A stretch of 27,193 bases of DNA, from contig CANNLO010000023.1 of the NCBI GenBank assembly GCA_947505055.1, forward strand, positions 1 through 27,193, written 5' to 3'. A model generated the notes under the pieces. That model saw nothing but the letters and a program-made list of their open reading frames with translations. It did no database searches and was not told the DNA's origin. Positions within the stretch are counted from its first letter, which is position 1, and each line of letters starts with the position of its first letter. Below, in pieces: positions 8,550 to 16,221 of this stretch. The position numbers were made by a program, and so were the translations under genes. The DNA is from Methylococcaceae bacterium (GTDB lineage Bacteria; Pseudomonadota; Gammaproteobacteria; Methylococcales; Methylomonadaceae).

Positions 8550-8796
8550 GCCAGACTTTGAAGGATATTTAATTTTCAATCTACAAACTTATTGAGTCAG
8601 GACTGCTAAACCCAATTTTAAAGTTTTTCTATTCAAGAAATATTTTCTGGCTTTGATTTGCTTTTATCCGGGTAACTGGTTAAATATGAAAAATATATAA
8701 TTTTGGCTAATTTATTTCAAAGCTCAAGATCGACTATGCAGATTTACATTACCACCTAAACTTTTTAAAATCCTTATCGATCTACCAGAGAAAAAT

Positions 8797-9273
8797 ATGC
8801 GCAACTTTAGACAATCCTTTAAACAAATTTTGACCTTTACTCTTTTCATAGCATTGTTTTCGAGCTGGAACTTTGCTTTAGCGGAATCAACAGAGACAAA
8901 TGCGACTCATCACTCTCAGAATAATATTAATTGGCCAGGCATATATAACGGTTTTGTCCCCTGTGATGATTGCAATGGAGTTAAAACAACACTCGCTTTA
9001 AATCCAAACAGCACTTATCTGTTAATTACCCAATTCGTAGGCAAGTCACCGAGAGAAATTGTCGAAAAAGGCAAATTCACCTGGAACGATAAAAATAACA
9101 CAATTATATTAACCCCCCGTGACAATTCAATCACTCGCCAATATTCTGTTGCTGAGAACATGCTCATTCAACTAGATAAAGATGGCAATGCCTATACTGG
9201 AAAAATAGCAGAGCGCTATGTGTTGCGTAGAAATGTAATGAAGGAATCCTCACAGCAACATTCGGCACATTAA
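8797..9273 (+). CDS. Secreted NlpE N-terminal-domain-like protein
   Basis: The 158-residue protein has a Sec signal peptide (charged N-terminus, hydrophobic residues 10-23, likely cleavage after ALA at 29) but no lipobox cysteine, so it should be soluble periplasmic rather than a lipoprotein. Residues 47-140 resemble the NlpE beta-barrel domain: PGIYNGFVPCDDCNGVKTTL with the CxxC pair C56/C59, then strand-rich sequence with G-F-T-W and Y-V-L-R-R near the end. In E. coli, NlpE is an outer-membrane lipoprotein that signals envelope stress to Cpx and is linked to copper. Whether this shorter homologue does either is unknown. A TATAAT at 8696-8701 in the AT-rich 257-base spacer upstream may be its -10, but no good -35 is visible. 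A hairpin terminator lies 15 bases after its stop. Confidence 0.75.
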   Translation: MRNFRQSFKQILTFTLFIALFSSWNFALAESTETNATHHSQNNINWPGIYNGFVPCDDCNGVKTTLALNPNSTYLLITQFVGKSPREIVEKGKFTWNDKNNTIILTPRDNSITRQYSVAENMLIQLDKDGNAYTGKIAERYVLRRNVMKESSQQHSAH

Positions 9274-9281
9274 GCAGCTAT

Positions 9282-9304
9282 AAAAAAGGGGCGCAGCGCG
9301 CCCC
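9282..9304 (-). terminator. Intrinsic terminator for the minus-strand lipoprotein unit (also weak on plus)
   Basis: GGGGCGC (9288-9294) and GCGCCCC (9298-9304) form a 7-bp GC stem with loop AGC. Six A residues at 9282-9287 become a U-run on the minus strand, giving a textbook terminator for the minus-strand genes. On the plus strand only GATTTGTT follows, so termination of the NlpE-like gene is weaker. Confidence 0.8.
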
Positions 9305-9393
9305 GATTTGTTGACCCTTACAGCATTATTTTGACAAATAATAATCGAGTATTTTTACGTTATTCATAATGCAACCTTCGTAAATATCTTAAG

Positions 9394-9597
9394 TTATTTC
9401 GTTTCCTGTTCTATTTGTCGCCGCTGCTGATCAGCAGCTTCCTGAACACCTTGTTCAAGGTGCTTGGCGTTTTCCAGCGTTTCCATCTGTGACTTTAACA
9501 GCCCTGTTTCAGGCTGCTTATCTGCTTTATCGTCTTTCCCGCAGCCAACGATTCCTGCCATTAACAAAATCACCAATACCCAACTTATTATTTTCAT
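9394..9597 (-). CDS. Small lipoprotein, function unknown
   Basis: The 67-residue product has a lipoprotein signal: MKIISWVLVILLMAGIVGC, with a lipobox-like IVGC and the lipidated cysteine at residue 19, followed by Gly-Lys-Asp-Asp. The mature part is short, charged and glutamine/glutamate-rich (from ETGLLKSQMETLENA to the C-terminal QRRQIEQE region) and probably helical. I chose ATG 9597, which has GGGTG upstream at good spacing; a TTG six codons earlier adds a less typical N-terminus. It lies 40 bases downstream of the DUF502 gene and probably shares its transcript. I do not recognise a characterised homologue. Confidence 0.7.
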   Translation of the reverse strand: MKIISWVLVILLMAGIVGCGKDDKADKQPETGLLKSQMETLENAKHLEQGVQEAADQQRRQIEQETK

Positions 9598-9637
9598 CTT
9601 TTTCACCCGATTCAAGGATTACCTGAAAAAATAAACT

Positions 9638-10228
9638 TCAGGGCAATTCTTGCATTTCTGAAGCCTTGCCATAATCAACACCTACACTGATGATAAAGCT
9701 ACTGGCTTCTTCGATATTCATAGCTGATTTAATAACTTTGGATTTATCGACAATCACCGTATAACCCGATGTAGGATTAGGCGAGGTAGGAATAAACAAC
9801 ACGTATTTATCCTCGTAACGATTGGTAACATAAGCGGTCATCCACATATTATCTTTAGGATATTCAACATAAACCACTTCCTTGGCGATGGCTCGGTCAT
9901 GAGAGGAAAACATGTTAATTACTTTTTTAAGCACCCGGTAGATAGTATTCATCAACGGAATACGCTCAATAATATGATCAAAGGCAGCGATAACCCATGA
10001 GCGCCCTTCCTGTACCAATTTACGCCCGATGTAAACCAACATAAAAAAACTGATCGCAAAAACCAGCATTGTATAAAGATAATTATCTGCATAGATATAA
10101 ACCAGTTGAAATAAATCAGTCACCCGATCTTTTACAAAAATCATGATTTGTAAAATAACAACAATAGGAATAACAGCAAAAACACCGATCAAAAAGTAAT
10201 TAAGCAGTTTTTTAGTTAACTCGTTCAT
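9638..10228 (-). CDS. DUF502 family inner-membrane protein
   Basis: The 196-residue protein has two transmembrane segments (about residues 10-32 and 52-68). After these comes the DUF502 signature: RIPLMNTIYRVLKKVINMF, a beta-rich domain, and VLFIPTSPNPTSGYTVIVDKSKV. The family is widespread in bacteria and plants; its biochemical role is not established, so none is given here. Start ATG 10228 has GGAG about seven bases upstream, better than the TTG four codons earlier. It appears to head a two-gene unit with the small lipoprotein, ended by the terminator at 9282-9304. Confidence 0.9.
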   Translation of the reverse strand: MNELTKKLLNYFLIGVFAVIPIVVILQIMIFVKDRVTDLFQLVYIYADNYLYTMLVFAISFFMLVYIGRKLVQEGRSWVIAAFDHIIERIPLMNTIYRVLKKVINMFSSHDRAIAKEVVYVEYPKDNMWMTAYVTNRYEDKYVLFIPTSPNPTSGYTVIVDKSKVIKSAMNIEEASSFIISVGVDYGKASEMQELP

Positions 10229-10328
10229 TTTTTTCTCCAATTATTACTAGGATTTTATGGTTAACAGAATATCCGACGTAAACTACGCTTGGCTCATCGC
10301 AGCTTTATCGAACTTTATTTTTTGATAT

Positions 10329-10355
10329 AACTGTTGTAAATTATCACAGTTGACA
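10329..10355 (+). promoter_or_regulatory. Inverted repeat adjoining a consensus -35 hexamer
   Basis: AACTGT (10329-10334) and ACAGTT (10346-10351) are inverted, and the second arm runs into a perfect TTGACA (10350-10355). No good -10 lies 16-18 bases on. A TATACT at 10411-10416, further downstream, may be the -10 of another promoter for the desaturase-type gene. Assignment is tentative. Confidence 0.3.
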
Positions 10356-10460
10356 GCAAACCGTCTAAATTCAATCACCAGTTAATTAAACACAACAAGC
10401 TTTTGGCGACTATACTGCTTTAGTTGCATTTCGCCAGGATTACTTGTTTTCCAATTTTTC

Positions 10461-10465
10461 AGGAG
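10461..10465 (+). promoter_or_regulatory. Shine-Dalgarno site fixing a TTG start
   Basis: AGGAG at 10461-10465 lies six bases before TTG 10472. It is the reason for choosing that non-ATG start for the sterol desaturase-type gene, which has no suitable ATG. Confidence 0.65.
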
Positions 10466-10471
10466 ACCGTT

Positions 10472-11263
10472 TTGGATACCACAATACGTTTAAGTGCAGC
10501 TCTAGGAATTTTTTGTCTTATGATTTACTGGGAATATTTCAGCCCGAGAAGAAACCATTATATCAACCGTAAACAACGCTGGCCGGTTAACTTGGGTCTC
10601 GCTGGCTTTAATATAGTGTTGATGCGTTTTAGCCTTGGCGGAGTTGCTTATCTGAGTGCAGTAAACGCCACGGAACAAAATTTCGGACTTTTAAACAGGC
10701 TGGACATGCCCGAGTGGCCCTCGATTTTCATCAGCATACTATTTCTTGATTTTGCCATCTACTGCCAGCACATTATTGCGCATAAATGGACTTGGCTTTG
10801 GCGCCTACATCAAGTTCACCATACCGATCTGGAATTTGATGCAACTACCGCAGTTCGCTTTCACCCGCTGGAAATCTTTATTTCCATGATCTACAAAGTA
10901 TTATGCATTTACCTGATCGGTGCAGATCCTGAGGCAGTTGTCGCTTTTGAAATTATCCTCAACGGTGCCGCAACCTTTAACCACAGTAATATCAATATCC
11001 CACCGGCAATCGATAAAAAACTACGCTGGCTACTTATCACCCCGGACATCCATCGTATCCATCATTCTACGCTACCTGAAGAAACCGATAGTAATTACGG
11101 TTTCTCTCTGTCCTTTTGGGACAAATTATTTAAAACGTATATTGCGGAACCCCGAGAGCCTCAAAAAAGCATGGCTATCGGTTTAAGTCCTTTCCGGGAA
11201 ATCGATGAATTAGGCTTTAGGCAATTATTGACACTACCATTTAAGCCGCTGCGTAAACGCTGA
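10472..11263 (+). CDS. Sterol desaturase/fatty acid hydroxylase superfamily membrane enzyme
   Basis: This is a non-haem di-iron membrane oxygenase. Histidine clusters are HIIAH (residues 100-104), HQVHH (113-117), a single His at 131 (RFHPLE), His 171 (FNHSN) and HRIHH (194-198), matching the HX3H, HX2HH, HX2HH pattern of the superfamily. Three or four hydrophobic stretches surround them. Substrates of bacterial members vary (sterols, hopanoids, fatty acids, carotenoids) and cannot be read from the sequence. The start is TTG 10472, because AGGAG lies six bases before it; an earlier TTG at 10424 has no such site and adds a non-hydrophobic, unlike-family N-terminus. The stop is one base from the convergent hypF stop, with no terminator between them. 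Confidence 0.9.
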   Translation: MDTTIRLSAALGIFCLMIYWEYFSPRRNHYINRKQRWPVNLGLAGFNIVLMRFSLGGVAYLSAVNATEQNFGLLNRLDMPEWPSIFISILFLDFAIYCQHIIAHKWTWLWRLHQVHHTDLEFDATTAVRFHPLEIFISMIYKVLCIYLIGADPEAVVAFEIILNGAATFNHSNINIPPAIDKKLRWLLITPDIHRIHHSTLPEETDSNYGFSLSFWDKLFKTYIAEPREPQKSMAIGLSPFREIDELGFRQLLTLPFKPLRKR

Positions 11264-11264
11264 A

Positions 11265-13526
11265 TTAACGCATTTTGTTTGCGGCTTCAATTATCTGGCC
11301 AAAACTGATGCCACCATCACCCGCAGGAATTTGCTCATGAAGATAAACGTCAAAACCTCGCTTTTCCAATTCTGACAAGGTTTGTTCGGTCAATCGACGG
11401 TTTTGAAAAACGCCGCCTGACAATCCGACTTGATTGACGCCAAATTCCTCACGAATGGCCTTGGCCTGCTCGGTAATGGTAGCAGCAAGGCTGGCATGAA
11501 AAACAGAACTTCGCTCTTCTGCGCTCACTTCTGGGTTCATTAAAAAAAGCAACAGCGGCCCCCAATCGCTAACGAGGACACCGGTTAAATTTTTTGCTAT
11601 TGGCAAAGCTATGGCCACTGCGCCGGCCGTGCTAATCGCCTCCAATCTCATTGCCGCATGACCTTCATAAGTAGAATAATCGGCAAGTCCAATCAAGGCC
11701 GCTGCGGCATCAAACAAACGCCCGGCTGAACTGGCTTGCGGACAGTTAATTCGTCGCTCCCAGGCTTGCAGCAATACATTGCTATTGTTCGGACAAGCCG
11801 GCCAATCCAGACCTTGTTCCCAGCAGACTGACAAGGCACTCCGCCAAGGTTCGCGACTGGCTTTATCACCACCCGGCAGATAAAACGGTTTTAATGAGCC
11901 GACCCGACGCCAATAACCCGGCGAACCCAACAATGCTTCTCCCCCGCAGATTGAGCCATCTTCTCCATAACCAGTCCCATCCCAAGTAAAAACCAACATT
12001 TGGTCGGTTAACTCGTGCTCACCAGCAAGTGCCGAAGCATGGGCGTGATGATGAAACACGGGGATGATTGGGCGATTTTGCTCTTTTGCCCAGCGACTGG
12101 AATGATAGCCCGGATGAGCATCGCAGATAATTGCTTGTGGCTTAACGTCGTAGAGTCGTAAAAGATCTGAAATAACTTGCTCAAAGACCTCAGAACTTCG
12201 CAGCGAACCCAGTTCGCCGATATGTGGAGAAATCACCACACGATCATCAAAAGCCAACGCCACGGTATTTTTGAGATCAGCCCCCACGGCCAATATAGGT
12301 TGTTTAATTTTAAAGGGTAGTTTCCGTTCAATCGGAGCATTTCCTCGACCAAGTCGGAGTGGACGGGTTTTTCCTGCGATAAGGCGATATACTGAATCGT
12401 CAGCCGGACGCAAGATAGGGCGATTATGATGCAAAAACGCATCGGCAACCTTATCAAGCCGCTTTTCCACTTCATCTCCATCCGTCAAAACCGGCTCGCC
12501 ACTCAAGTTAGCAGAAGTCGCGACCAAGGGGCCGTTAAAGCCATCAGCCAAAAGATGATGCAAGGGACTGTAAGGCAGCATTAAACCTATTTCATTCAAG
12601 TCCGGCGCTATGGCATCAAGCAATACCGAGTCCGTCTGTTTTCTCGCCAGCACAATCGGACGTAACGGAGAACATAACAATTGTTGTTCAGCGTCATTTA
12701 ACTCGGCCAACTTATTTACCCATTCCAACCCATTCTCACCACACCAAGGCACTAACAAAGCCAAAGGCTTGTGCGGCCTATACTTTTGCTTCCTGAGACG
12801 CTTTACAGAATCGGCATTATTTGCATCACACAAAAGGTGATAACCACCCACCCCTTTCACGGCGACGATTAAACCTTCTCGCAATCCGTTCAAACAGGCT
12901 GTTAATGCTGTATGGTTATCTATCAAATCGGACTGCCCGGCTCTGCGAAAGGTAAGATTTGGGCCGCAACACGAACAAGCCAGCGGTTGAGCATGATAAC
13001 GCCGATCCTGTGGATTACTGTATTCCCCAAGACACGCGGGACATAGATCAAAGCTTGCCATCACTGTATTTTGACGGTCATAAGGCAGAGTTTTGATGAG
13101 CGTATAGCGAGGACCGCACTGGGTGCAGTTGATAAAAGGATAACGGTAGCGCCGTTCCGCAGGATTCTGCATCTCGTTTAGACAATCGTCACAAACGAAG
13201 TAGTCTGGCGGTATGTGCGAATCTGAAGTATGGCCGACTTCACTAGCCTTAATGATAAAACCACTACTACCCGAACAAGTTACAATAGAAACTTGGGGGA
13301 CATTTGGTTGTGCAAGTGGAGGAGCACGATCAATCAAGGCATTTTGAAAAGCTATTAGCGATATCTCTAAACCTTCTACCTGAATCTCTACCTGGCCACT
13401 GTGGTTACGCACCCAACCCGCCAAACCAAATTCATAAGCAAGGCGACTAACGAAAGGACGAAAACCTACGCCTTGAACCCGACCGGTAATAATGATACGA
13501 AGTGCCAGCACCTCGCTCACTGACAA
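11265..13526 (-). CDS. hypF: Carbamoyltransferase HypF, hydrogenase maturation
   Basis: HypF makes the thiocarbamate on HypE from carbamoyl phosphate, the source of the cyanide ligands of NiFe hydrogenase. The 753 residues contain all expected domains in order: acylphosphatase (TGRVQGVGFRPFV near residue 14-26), two zinc-finger units with CxxC pairs (CDDC, CTQC, CPAC, CSCC, about residues 110-190), the YrdC-like domain (VKGVGGYHLL near 220; PLVATSANLSGEP), and the Kae1-like domain (HHHAHASAL near 488, DGTGYGEDG near 516, LSGGVFQNRR near 700, AGDGGISFGQ). TTG 13526 follows AAAGG after the hypD stop; GTG 13520 is an equally possible start. It is the last gene of the hyp operon. Confidence 0.96.
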   Translation of the reverse strand: MSVSEVLALRIIITGRVQGVGFRPFVSRLAYEFGLAGWVRNHSGQVEIQVEGLEISLIAFQNALIDRAPPLAQPNVPQVSIVTCSGSSGFIIKASEVGHTSDSHIPPDYFVCDDCLNEMQNPAERRYRYPFINCTQCGPRYTLIKTLPYDRQNTVMASFDLCPACLGEYSNPQDRRYHAQPLACSCCGPNLTFRRAGQSDLIDNHTALTACLNGLREGLIVAVKGVGGYHLLCDANNADSVKRLRKQKYRPHKPLALLVPWCGENGLEWVNKLAELNDAEQQLLCSPLRPIVLARKQTDSVLLDAIAPDLNEIGLMLPYSPLHHLLADGFNGPLVATSANLSGEPVLTDGDEVEKRLDKVADAFLHHNRPILRPADDSVYRLIAGKTRPLRLGRGNAPIERKLPFKIKQPILAVGADLKNTVALAFDDRVVISPHIGELGSLRSSEVFEQVISDLLRLYDVKPQAIICDAHPGYHSSRWAKEQNRPIIPVFHHHAHASALAGEHELTDQMLVFTWDGTGYGEDGSICGGEALLGSPGYWRRVGSLKPFYLPGGDKASREPWRSALSVCWEQGLDWPACPNNSNVLLQAWERRINCPQASSAGRLFDAAAALIGLADYSTYEGHAAMRLEAISTAGAVAIALPIAKNLTGVLVSDWGPLLLFLMNPEVSAEERSSVFHASLAATITEQAKAIREEFGVNQVGLSGGVFQNRRLTEQTLSELEKRGFDVYLHEQIPAGDGGISFGQIIEAANKMR

Positions 13527-13535
13527 ACAAACCTT

Positions 13536-14651
13536 TCAGACAATGTCACTCAATTCAGCTGGTTGTTTGCGTAGCCCGGAGGTCCACCAGATGCGGCAAG
13601 CACCTTCATCAGACACCATACAGGGGCCAACGGGATTTCTTGGCACGCAGGTTTCACCGTATAAACGGCATTCATTAGGTTTTATTTTACCTAAAACCAC
13701 TTTTGCACAATCACACCCTGGGGGCATGGCCCCCGCTTTTTTACGTGCTTCTTCGGCATATACGGGAAAATGATTGCGGGCATTATGTGCGGAAAGTTTT
13801 GAGTTTAGTTCAAAGCCGGATTGAGGAATGATACCGATACCGCGCCAAGGTGCATCGACCACATCAAGTGTTGATCGCAATAGTTGTTGCGCGAAAATAT
13901 TGCCCTCAGGTTTAACCACTTGGGTGTAGCAATTATCCAGAAACACCTTTTTTTCAATCAGCTGTCGAAGAACCGAATATGTTGCCTCAAGCAGACTCTC
14001 AGTCGTAAAACCGGCTACTGCAGCCGGAATATGATGTTGCGCAACAACAAAACACCATTCTTCTGAGCCCATAATAGTGGCGACATGCCCCGGCACGATC
14101 AGCGCATCAAACGCTGGCGTATCCGACTCCAGTAACATAGCCACGGCTGGCCAGGTTAAGCGACCGCTCATCAACAGTAACAAATTTTCAGGAATACCTT
14201 CGGCTAGCATTGCAGCGACAGGGGCGCAGGTTGTTTCAAAACCGGCAACAAAAAACACTACTTTTTTTTCGGGGTTAGCGTTAGCTATTTTTAAAGCTTC
14301 AGTTGGCGAGGCAATGGGACGGATATCAGCTCCTGCGGCTTTGGCTTGCTCCAGAGTGCGAATAGCCGCTTTAGGCACATTAATGGGAACACGCAACATA
14401 TCGCCAAAAGCCACTAAAACGACATCTTCATGAATAGCAATTTGTATGGCTTGATAAATATCTTCTTCTGGGCAGATACAAACCGGACAGCCCGGCCCAG
14501 GAATCAACTCAATGTTTTGTGGCAGCACCGTACGAAGTCCCGCCATGGAGATAGAGCGCTCATGACCGCCACATATATTCATTATTCGAACGGTATCGGG
14601 AAGCGGTAATTCACGAATTTTTTCCAATAATTGTTTTGCGTTTGACAGCAT
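13536..14651 (-). CDS. hypD: Hydrogenase maturation protein HypD
   Basis: HypD is the [4Fe-4S] scaffold on which, with HypC, the Fe(CN)2CO unit is built. The 371-residue protein has the conserved cysteine C27 in NICGGHERS, the GPGCPVC motif (C55, C58), and the C-terminal cluster cysteines C313, C315, C328, C335, C344 and C352 within GKIKPNEC and NPVGPCMVSDEGAC. The active-site loop reads CGGHERS; the E. coli protein has CGGHTH at this place, so the second histidine is replaced. The start ATG 14651 lies nine bases after the hypB stop; the hypF TTG start lies nine bases after its own stop. Identification is secure; the loop variant may mark a subfamily. Confidence 0.96.
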   Translation of the reverse strand: MLSNAKQLLEKIRELPLPDTVRIMNICGGHERSISMAGLRTVLPQNIELIPGPGCPVCICPEEDIYQAIQIAIHEDVVLVAFGDMLRVPINVPKAAIRTLEQAKAAGADIRPIASPTEALKIANANPEKKVVFFVAGFETTCAPVAAMLAEGIPENLLLLMSGRLTWPAVAMLLESDTPAFDALIVPGHVATIMGSEEWCFVVAQHHIPAAVAGFTTESLLEATYSVLRQLIEKKVFLDNCYTQVVKPEGNIFAQQLLRSTLDVVDAPWRGIGIIPQSGFELNSKLSAHNARNHFPVYAEEARKKAGAMPPGCDCAKVVLGKIKPNECRLYGETCVPRNPVGPCMVSDEGACRIWWTSGLRKQPAELSDIV

Positions 14652-14660
14652 ATTATTATC

Positions 14661-15512
14661 TCAAAAATGAGTGGTTTTATTGCTTACAGGATAAAACTTT
14701 GTATTTCCAGGTTTGGCATGCAACAACTGACCGTCCTGTTGTACTTTAGGGCGTTGAGTTTGCTGGTTAAGCAACAATGCTCGGTACTGGTCAATTTCAA
14801 CAAGTAACCAGGCTATCCAGGCATCCATCCCTTTACCGTCTTTTGAACTAAATTCAATAACGGGGGCGTCATTGGCAAGATTATGAAGATTTTGTTCCGC
14901 CTTTTGCGGTGAAAAATCATCCAGAAAAGGCAGTAAATCTGTTTTGCTGATCAGCATCAAATCTGCCGCCCGAAACATAACCGGGTATTTGGCCGGTTTA
15001 TCATCCCCTTCTGTGACTGACAATAAAACCACATTGCGATGATGACCTAAATCAAAACTTGCCGGACAAACCAGATTGCCCACATTTTCGATAAATAACA
15101 AATCTAGTCCCTCCAGCACCAGATGATGCAAGGCATTGTGGACAAGATGCGCATCCAGGTGACAAGCAGTGCCAGTAGTGATTTGATAAGCTGGAACGCC
15201 TTGCGCCTGAATGCGTTTGGTATCATTTTCCGTTTCAAGATCGCCTTCAATAACGGCGATTTTTAATGATTCGCGAAGTCGCTTTATGGTTGCTTCAAGC
15301 AGTGCTGTCTTACCCGAACCCGGTGAAGACATTAAATTAATCACCAATACTTTATGTTCGTCAAAATGACTGCGATTATGTTCTGCCTGATGATTGTTTT
15401 GCGACAACAAATTCTGCAGCACAGAAACGGTAGTTATACCCTTTTTAGGCTTCTCTGCCATCACCAGAGAACGGTTGCCAGGTGTAATGTTACAGCCACA
15501 GGTATTGCACAT
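14661..15512 (-). CDS. hypB: Hydrogenase nickel incorporation GTPase HypB
   Basis: HypB is a SIMIBI-class GTPase that delivers nickel to the hydrogenase large-subunit precursor together with HypA. The 283 residues include the N-terminal high-affinity nickel motif with C2, C5 and C7 (MCNTCGC), the P-loop SSPGSGKT (62-69), switch region EGDLETENDTKRI, metal-binding C117-H118 (TGTACHLDA) and C149 in ENVGNLVCPASFDLG. The histidine-rich nickel-storage tract found in many HypB proteins between residues 10 and 50 is absent; only a few scattered histidines are seen. Start ATG 15512 has GAGGT about nine bases upstream. Confidence 0.96.
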   Translation of the reverse strand: MCNTCGCNITPGNRSLVMAEKPKKGITTVSVLQNLLSQNNHQAEHNRSHFDEHKVLVINLMSSPGSGKTALLEATIKRLRESLKIAVIEGDLETENDTKRIQAQGVPAYQITTGTACHLDAHLVHNALHHLVLEGLDLLFIENVGNLVCPASFDLGHHRNVVLLSVTEGDDKPAKYPVMFRAADLMLISKTDLLPFLDDFSPQKAEQNLHNLANDAPVIEFSSKDGKGMDAWIAWLLVEIDQYRALLLNQQTQRPKVQQDGQLLHAKPGNTKFYPVSNKTTHF

Positions 15513-15554
15513 TATTTTCTACCTCTTATTTGTTTTTTCATTATTTTTACGGCT

Positions 15555-15899
15555 TCAAACACACAACGCGACACTGGCTAATATCAGTTCATCACCACTG
15601 ATTAAAGTCGTATCATTACCCTGACAAGCACTACAAAGCAAGTAATTGACGGCTACCTCGGATTGCGCGTCACATTTTCGACAATGCACAATCACCGGTG
15701 CCAGTTGCATTATAAACTGGGCTTGTTCTGCTACAGTACCCACCTTAATCAGGGAAAAAGCACTTTCAAGGAGCATAGGTTCTACACCCGCTAAAGCGCC
15801 AATTTTTACTGTTATACTTTCAACTGATTCAGCCTTATGTTGCGTTGCAATGGCAACGACCTGACCTAACAAGTCGTCACACAAAGACAGCTCATGCAC
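15555..15899 (-). CDS. hypA: Hydrogenase nickel metallochaperone HypA
   Basis: HypA binds nickel through its N-terminal Met-His-Glu and passes it to the hydrogenase large subunit. The 114-residue protein starts MHELSLCDDL and carries a structural zinc site with two CxxC pairs (C73/C76 and C89/C92). The start codon is GTG 15899; it must be used because the next residue is the essential His2 and there is no ATG in its place. The gene overlaps the end of hypC by eight bases, which suggests coupled translation. hypB begins 42 bases downstream. Confidence 0.95.
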   Translation of the reverse strand: MHELSLCDDLLGQVVAIATQHKAESVESITVKIGALAGVEPMLLESAFSLIKVGTVAEQAQFIMQLAPVIVHCRKCDAQSEVAVNYLLCSACQGNDTTLISGDELILASVALCV

Positions 15900-16128
15900 T
15901 TAAAGCATCCTCAGCCAACATTTGATCAAGCAACTCCCACGTAGAAAGCGCTTCTGTTTCGCTAATTTTCTGAATCGCATAGCCGACGTGAATTAGCAAA
16001 TAATCGCCTACATTAATTGCTTCATCTTGTAACAACATGAGGCTTACATCTCGTGTAATACCATTGGTGACACAGTGTGCATTCAAGCCATCAATTTTCT
16101 TAATCTGCATGGGTACAGCTAAACACAT
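15892..16128 (-). CDS. hypC: Hydrogenase assembly chaperone HypC/HupF
   Basis: HypC carries the Fe(CN)2CO unit, working with HypD, and delivers it to the hydrogenase large-subunit precursor. The 78-residue protein starts MCLAVPMQIKKI, with the essential Cys2, and contains DVSLMLL and VGDYLLIHVGYAIQKI, all family-typical. The start is ATG 16128. It is the first gene of hypC-hypA-hypB-hypD-hypF. A good sigma70-type promoter candidate lies about 60 bases upstream. Confidence 0.95.
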   Translation of the reverse strand: MCLAVPMQIKKIDGLNAHCVTNGITRDVSLMLLQDEAINVGDYLLIHVGYAIQKISETEALSTWELLDQMLAEDALSA

Positions 16129-16192
16129 AGGTAACTATCCTGTTGCAAAGTTTGTTATAACACTTCGGCATTTATTAAAGCCTCTATCTTTT

Positions 16193-16221
16193 ATCTTATG
16201 AGTATAATCATTATTTGTTAA
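16193..16221 (-). promoter_or_regulatory. Candidate sigma70-type promoter of the hyp operon
   Basis: On the minus strand TTAACA (16221-16216, five of six matches to TTGACA) is followed after 17 bases by TAAGAT (16198-16193, four of six matches). A transcript from here would have a leader of about 58 bases before hypC. I looked for a sigma54 GG-N10-GC pattern in the same spacer and did not find one. Confidence 0.45.

Noticed and set aside
13492..13773. Plus-strand frames opposite hypF and hypD
   Set aside because: They are shadows of well-supported genes on the other strand.
16129..16192. Sigma54 promoter for the hyp operon
   Set aside because: TTTGCA is present on the minus strand, but no GG element lies at the required spacing; a sigma70-type match is better.
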